Shown here: piece by piece, positions 6,707-10,107 of the stretch
How positions within the stretch are numbered: the first letter of the stretch is position 1
Layout: every line of letters begins with the position of its first letter
Source: an uncultured Clostridia bacterium
GTDB lineage: Bacteria > Bacillota > Clostridia > Peptostreptococcales > Anaerovoracaceae
Direction: 5' to 3'
Assembly (NCBI GenBank): GCA_938045615.1
Contig: CALIBC010000021.1
Coordinates: forward strand, 1 to 10,107
DNA length: 10,107 nucleotides
Notes under the pieces: model-generated
Database searches by the model: none
What the model saw: the letters and a program-made list of their open reading frames with translations, nothing else
Told to the model about the DNA's origin: nothing
Position numbers and translations under genes: made by a program

Positions 6707-7728
6707 TTAAGCACGTGGAAGTTCAGAGTTAGAAGCGACTCGCGTCTCCCTTCCGATGAGACGTGATGTTGTCAAAGAACTTGTGCACTGGCATCTCGAA
6801 ATTCACGTCTTGTCCGATAGAACTTCGTGTTGATGATTGTCTTCCGAAGAAACTTCCTGAAAGCCGCTCGATTAGGTTTAAATCCGGAGAATAGGGGGGA
6901 AGGAAGATCTGCTTGATTTTCGTGTTTTCTACTCATTCTCAGAGCTTTTTACTCAGATAATAACATGCATTATCGGTGATGATATAGATGTTTTTAGCCT
7001 CGGGATGCCACTCCAAAGCCGCCTTGTAAAGCGCGATGATGGAATCGGTATTGACGCTCAGACACTCGTGGGCTATGACGTCTGTCACATCATGCGCATT
7101 GAGAAGTCCGCGTTGATGTTGACTTGGTTCCCTACCGCTCACGGTGGGCTGCTCCAAACGTCTGCCCTTCCTGATCCAAGTATAGGTAGAGCACGTGTTG
7201 TGAGTCGGATGTGTGCCATCGGCGTAATAGTAGATATTGCCCTCTTTCTTACAACTGAAGTGCTCCTTTATCATTTGAACGAAGGCCCCTTGCTCTTCTG
7301 CATCAGTCTCACAAGACACCTCTGTGGTCTTCTTATAGGTAAAGCCAATACGATTCAAAAAGATCCACCATATCGCAAGGGAATATATGCTACTCCGAAA
7401 GTCTCCTTCCGCCCATTCGGCTACACTCTTGGCATCGGTATAAATATGCCGCTCCAACTCTTCGCAGAGCAGGCTGATTTGCCTACTGTCAAGACGCCCC
7501 CGATAGCGATCATCCAAAAGGCTGCGCGTTTTTCCTCGGAGGTAAAGATTCTTGTACCGATAGGCGGTAGCGACGTCTATACCCAAATTTTTCGCGACGA
7601 ACTCTGGGCGGCTGCCCAAGGCTAGCATCAATACGCACGTAGCCCGGGCATAGTCTGTACGCCCGCTGACGTTACACTGGAGTTTACGCAGTTCCTCTAC
7701 TCCTCTATTCTTGCAGTTTGAATGACAT
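6685..7728 (-). pseudogene. IS630-family transposase, inactivated by nonsense mutations and frameshifts
   Basis: The ancestral start is ATG 7726-7728 (MSFKLQE), which stops after seven codons because of a small indel. The frame that follows (ELRKLQCNV, SGRTDYARATCVLML, LGIDVATAYRYKNLYL) is the N-terminal helix-turn-helix domain. The DDE domain shows its first Asp in YYYADGTHPTHNT and second in YIITDNACYY. After YYLSKKL two in-frame TGA codons interrupt the gene. The same frame then continues through FLPPYSPDLNLIER, with the third acidic residue. Further frameshifts follow before INTKFYRTRREFRD, before KFFDNI and before the C-terminal LNFHVLNSQS, which ends at 6685-6687. The longest open frame (6939-7817) begins outside the element, in ISAs1-like DNA, so its apparent start is an artefact. 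Confidence 0.88.
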
Positions 7729-7764
7729 ATCCGCCACAAAGATGTTTCTGTTTTACTGTTTCTG

Positions 7765-7791
7765 TTCGCAATCCTTTTCCGTTTGGCTATA
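7765..7791 (-). repeat. IS630 right terminal inverted repeat
   Basis: On the minus strand this reads TATAGCCAAACGG ... GGATTGCGAA. It mirrors 6680-6706 with five mismatches and marks the transposase-start side of the element. Confidence 0.85.
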
Positions 7792-8023
7792 AGTAGGTCA
7801 CTGTAATTGGTTGGCATTATGGTCTTGGCTCTACATCTATGATTAAATGGTATTCAGAAGCAAGAGGGGCAAGGGATAACGTTTGTTCTTGTTGTTACGG
7901 CGGTCATCAATCAGGGTGAGACTCCGGATAAGGCTGGGCAGTTCCATTATTGTCATGTATAGTTTGATGGGACGAAGCTAAACGGAATCCCTGACCTCGA
8001 AAAGCGATTATGCGTCAGCCCTG
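7792..8023 (-). mobile_element. ISAs1-like element, 5' end fragment
   Basis: On the minus strand, CAGGGCTGACGCA (8011-8023) resembles the CAGGG-type termini of ISAs1 elements. It is followed by about 55 bases and then the start of a transposase-like frame at 7956. The element is cut off at 7791 by the IS630 copy. No continuation is evident beyond the far IS630 end at 6680, so either IS630 insertion was followed by a deletion or the remnant was already short. Confidence 0.5.
7843..7956 (-). pseudogene. N-terminal remnant of an ISAs1-like transposase
   Basis: ATG 7954-7956 opens a 37-codon frame containing ELPSLIRSLTLIDDRR and KRYPLPLLLLNTI, then a TAA stop. This is the pattern of the domain at the front of ISAs1/H-repeat transposases: a short helix, a D-x-R motif, then a YPL-LLL helix. 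In another frame just downstream (7786-7817), PTNYSDLLI resembles the next conserved stretch of that domain. This suggests a frameshift, with the IS630 then inserted at the TA that follows. The identification rests on motif memory only. Confidence 0.5.
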
Positions 8024-8039
8024 TGCTGTTTGTGACGAG

Positions 8040-8072
8040 ATTGCTCATAATGCTTGAGATTTTCTACTTTCG
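8040..8072 (+). promoter_or_regulatory. Candidate promoter of the LuxR-type regulator
   Basis: ATTG (8040-8043) and TACTTTCG (8065-8072) lie 21 bases apart. Each has one mismatch to the Bacteroidetes TTTG / TAnnTTTG boxes. Transcription would begin near 8079, leaving a short leader with AGGAAAG before the ATG at 8096. The promoter lies just outside the ISAs1-like end. Confidence 0.4.
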
Positions 8073-8095
8073 CACTTAAAAGGAAAGTTGACTAT

Positions 8096-8848
8096 ATGGT
8101 AAAGAAGGAGGATTTCTTCACTGAGGAGAACTGTGTATCCTATGTTTCGGAGGACGAGTATGCAAGATTGTCTCTATTTCTAGAGGCTTTTGATGCGATT
8201 GCACGCACTACATACAAAAGCATATATATAATCGATTATTACAGACAAAATTTTTTATATGTATCCAATAATCCATTTTATCTTTGCGGTATGAAAGCGG
8301 AGCAAGTTCAAGCGATGGGGTATGATTTTTATTTAAAATTCACGCCCAAGTCTGAGCATCGTTTACTGCTCGAAGCAAATCGCTCTGGCTTCCAATTTGC
8401 AAGCACCGTACCGTCTGAGCAATTAAATGAATATGTCATTAGTTATGATTTCCACATTTGTCCACCAGGAAAAGTGCCTACTTTGATCAATCATAAAATC
8501 ACACCTTTGAAAATGACGCCGGACGGGAAGCGTGTATGGTTGGTACTCTGCGTCGCTTCGTTGTCTGCAGCATCTAAAGCGGGTAATATTGAAGTTACCC
8601 GTTTGGGTGATGAGGCACTATGGACATATAAAAACCGGCAATGGACAAAAGAACGATCTATTTTGACCAAACGGGAAAAAGAAGTAATGTCCCTTTTGGT
8701 GCGAGGCAATACGACAAAAGAAATCGCTGCAAAACTGAATAGGTCGGAGGACACGATCAAACTGTACAGAAAGAAAATTTTTGCAAAATTAAACATAAGA
8801 AATAAATCCACCGCTGTGCTGGCTGCTATCAACAGAAGAATGGTCTAA
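8096..8848 (+). CDS. LuxR-type HTH transcriptional regulator with N-terminal PAS-like domain
   Basis: This is a 250-residue protein from ATG 8096-8098, with AGGAAAG 8 bases upstream; an in-frame TTG at 8054 has no such support. Residues about 38-155 have the look of a PAS-type sensor: SIYIIDYYRQNFLYVSNNP, LCGMKAEQVQAMGYDFYLK, YVISYDFHI, then INHKITPL and VWLVLCVASL. Residues 187-250 are a GerE/LuxR helix-turn-helix: ILTKREKEVMSLLVRGNTTKEIA, then LNRSEDTIKLYRKKIFAKLNI. No receiver Asp or autoinducer-binding fold is evident, so the signal is unknown and is probably cytoplasmic. Such PAS/LuxR proteins are frequent in Bacteroidales. It may control the adjacent acyltransferase, the ThiF-like gene or the peptide locus, but nothing in the sequence proves a target. 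Confidence 0.88.
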   Translation: MVKKEDFFTEENCVSYVSEDEYARLSLFLEAFDAIARTTYKSIYIIDYYRQNFLYVSNNPFYLCGMKAEQVQAMGYDFYLKFTPKSEHRLLLEANRSGFQFASTVPSEQLNEYVISYDFHICPPGKVPTLINHKITPLKMTPDGKRVWLVLCVASLSAASKAGNIEVTRLGDEALWTYKNRQWTKERSILTKREKEVMSLLVRGNTTKEIAAKLNRSEDTIKLYRKKIFAKLNIRNKSTAVLAAINRRMV

Positions 8849-8959
8849 ATTAGTATGCAAAAGCGACCGATGTTTTTTTGATACAGCCAAGGATTCTAAT
8901 GTAAAATACCTCTCCCTTAGCTGGCTTGTTTGTGGGGCTTCACTTTGTGTGTTGATGTG

Positions 8960-9715
8960 TTAATTATCTTTGATCGATGAAAGATAAAAATCCGGATACC
9001 ATTTTACTCGGTATCCGGTGGCAAGGCAGAATAGCAGATTGGTGCAAAGCCCGCCGACAATCCACGAAGCGACAGATAACTGAGGTGGAGGAGTCGGGCT
9101 CTTTTCTGCTTTGTAGCGTGCCATTATATCCTCAAGCCATCGTTTGGGTCTCCCCCAAGAACGGAAATAGTCAATGATCCTACGTTGGACTAACCGTGCT
9201 TCAAAATTGTGATAATCGTCCGAGAGATCACTCAATTGCGGGCCATCAGGTGACACGGCCATTACCAATCCACCCCAACCAAGGTTGTAAGGGTGCAATA
9301 CTGGTATTTTGCATTGCCGACAATGCGCATCGAACAGAAACGGTACATTTGACGAGAAATCAAGTGCATTAACGGCCGCGGAATGTCCTTCGAGTAATTC
9401 AACCATGTTGTCTTTATCTATGAAAGCATTCACGGCTGTGATGTTTGCGTTTGGGTTGATGCTTAGCAACCTCTCTTTCAACGCCTCGACCTTTGGTCTC
9501 CCAATGTCGCACATCCGATAATTCTGTCGGTTTAGATTCGATTCTTCCACCTTGTCTCCATCCACAATGGTAAGCGTTTCAAATCCGAATCTGAGTGCAC
9601 ATTCAGCAATGATGCTGCCGATACCGGCACCACCCAAAAATACTCGGAACCCACGAACTTGTTCTTGCTCTTCCGCATCTACGTAAATGCGGTTCCTGCC
9701 GTATCGTTCTTTCAT
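8960..9715 (-). CDS. ThiF/MoeB/HesA-like (E1-like) adenylyltransferase
   Basis: This is a 251-residue protein from ATG 9713-9715. The nucleotide-binding fold is clear: RVFLGGAGIGSIIAE (glycine loop 28-34), VDGDKVEESNLNRQ at 51-64 with the conserved Asp, Asn and Arg, GRPK with Lys75, and an Asp at 119 in NALDF. Enzymes of this fold adenylate a carboxyl group, classically the C-terminal Gly of a ubiquitin-like carrier and, in microcin C-type systems, a peptide C-terminus. The usual pair of zinc-binding CxxC motifs is absent; there is only one, at Cys132-Cys135. No partner carrier protein with a GG end is visible. Its role is therefore open: amino-acid or peptide activation, possibly with the acyltransferase. 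The C-terminal codons double as a terminator hairpin. A partial gene 90 bp upstream lies on the same strand. Confidence 0.85.
   Translation of the reverse strand: MKERYGRNRIYVDAEEQEQVRGFRVFLGGAGIGSIIAECALRFGFETLTIVDGDKVEESNLNRQNYRMCDIGRPKVEALKERLLSINPNANITAVNAFIDKDNMVELLEGHSAAVNALDFSSNVPFLFDAHCRQCKIPVLHPYNLGWGGLVMAVSPDGPQLSDLSDDYHNFEARLVQRRIIDYFRSWGRPKRWLEDIMARYKAEKSPTPPPQLSVASWIVGGLCTNLLFCLATGYRVKWYPDFYLSSIKDN
8984..9018 (-). terminator. Intrinsic terminator inside the 3' end of the ThiF-like gene
   Basis: On the minus strand CCGGATACC (9010-9018) and GGTATCCGG (8992-9000) form a perfect 9-bp stem with a 9-base loop, followed by ATTTTTATC. The stem encodes residues around GYRVKWYPD of the ThiF-like protein, and the stop codon lies about 24 bases beyond the T-run. 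A transcript ending there would lack the stop codon. Confidence 0.6.
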
Positions 9716-9805
9716 TTCTTTGATTTTTACCGCAAAGATCTACAAGACCAAAGAAAATCGCATTACACAAAAGTGTATTTCTTCCCCCAAAATGCGTTTT
9801 TGACC

Positions 9806-10107
9806 TCACCCCTTCATCAGCCCCTGTAGCTTCGGGTCGGCTTTGATGCGGGCGATTTCGGAGTCTACGAGCGAGAGGACTTCCTGCTTGATTTGGCGAT
9901 AGTTCGCGTCGATGGAGACTTTCAGCGTGTCGTTACCTGCAGCGTCGCGGAAGTCAGCGATGATAGGAATCGGGCGGTAAGACTTCATCTCAGCGGACAC
10001 TTGGGCGGTATCGACCACAATCTCCGCATGGAAAATCTTCTGCTCGATGCGTTCGTCGAAGTTGTCGGAGACGGCGCCGACAAACATGCCCTGCGTCAGG
10101 TTGCTAA
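9806..10107 (-). CDS. C-terminal part of an unrecognised protein; runs off right edge
   Basis: The frame is open from the window edge to TGA 9806-9808, about 99 residues, so the ATG at 10085-10087 is probably internal. I do not recognise the family. The first part alternates hydrophobic and polar residues like beta-strands (KIFHAEIVVDTAQV, PIPIIADFRD, DTLKVSIDA). The last 35 residues form a charged helix (IKQEVLSLVDSEIARIKADP). There is no signal peptide or membrane segment in the visible part. It lies 90 bp upstream of the ThiF-like gene on the same strand, so the two could be co-transcribed. Confidence 0.6.
   Translation of the reverse strand, partial: SNLTQGMFVGAVSDNFDERIEQKIFHAEIVVDTAQVSAEMKSYRPIPIIADFRDAAGNDTLKVSIDANYRQIKQEVLSLVDSEIARIKADPKLQGLMKG

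Larger units (their letters stand above)
6680..7791 (-). mobile_element. Decayed IS630-family insertion sequence, 1112 bp
   Basis: The boundaries are set by 27-bp terminal inverted repeats with 22 identities, each ending in TATAG at the outer side. That fits IS630 insertion at a TA dinucleotide, which would be duplicated. The length is normal for the family. The single transposase gene is broken by two nonsense codons and several frameshifts, so the copy is dead, though its ends may still be recognised by an active transposase elsewhere. Its right end abuts an ISAs1-like remnant and its left end the acyltransferase promoter region. A deleted relative lies at 581-928. Confidence 0.88.

Noticed and set aside
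7005..7625. 206-residue plus-strand frame opposite the transposase
   Set aside because: It is an antisense shadow of decayed transposase DNA and has no recognisable motif.
6939..7817. 292-residue frame taken as an intact transposase
   Set aside because: It starts outside the IS630 inverted repeat, ends at a nonsense codon before the third catalytic acidic residue, and homologous sequence continues beyond the stop.
5969..8609. TACCCGTTTGGGTG shared by the hairpin (5969-5982) and the LuxR-type gene (8596-8609)
   Set aside because: One 14-base match is about what chance gives in 10 kb. In the regulator it lies in codons of an ordinary linker, so I do not claim an operator.
1..10107. CRISPR array, tRNA or rRNA genes
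   Set aside because: No regularly spaced direct repeats and no sequence resembling tRNA arms or rRNA were seen on either strand.

Overview
The window looks like accessory DNA from a member of the Bacteroidales, most likely an oral Porphyromonas- or Tannerella-like organism. The reasons are a carboxypeptidase-regulatory-domain plus TonB-type outer-membrane beta-barrel protein, promoters of the TTTG / TAnnTTTG type, few Shine-Dalgarno sites, and dense decayed insertion sequences. The genus is inference.

Region 1 (1-5930, nearly all minus strand) reads as a peptide natural-product (RiPP) locus, in transcription order: a good Bacteroidetes promoter (5899-5930); a long leader with scraps of reading frame; a 51-residue peptide gene with a double-glycine leader (5352-5507); a 206-bp MITE (4957-5162); a radical SAM/SPASM maturase (3539-4855); an outer-membrane beta-barrel protein with a TonB-type plug (926-3298); a 350-bp internally deleted IS630-type element (581-928); and the start of an ABC exporter with an N-terminal C39 double-glycine peptidase (575 down to the window edge). 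Leader, modifying enzyme, leader-cleaving exporter and outer-membrane partner together form a coherent make, trim and export pathway. The small peptide gene is easily missed and I have not matched it to a named family.

Region 2 (5933-8023) holds an 18-bp perfect hairpin, an acyl-homoserine-lactone-synthase-like GNAT acyltransferase (5990-6628, minus), and a nested insertion block. In that block a decayed IS630-family element (6680-7791, 27-bp terminal inverted repeats) sits in or against the 5' end of an ISAs1-like element (7792-8023). The left IS630 end lies directly upstream of the acyltransferase promoter and may supply part of it.

Region 3 (8024-10107) carries a PAS-like/LuxR-type regulator (plus, 8096-8848) converging on a minus-strand ThiF/E1-like adenylyltransferase (8960-9715). 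The terminator of the latter is embedded in its own last codons. Last is the C-terminal part of an unrecognised protein that runs off the right edge.

The acyltransferase, LuxR regulator and ThiF-like enzyme could form a small-molecule or signalling module, or be accessory enzymes and regulator of the peptide locus. The sequence alone cannot decide, and the two regions are separated by insertion elements.
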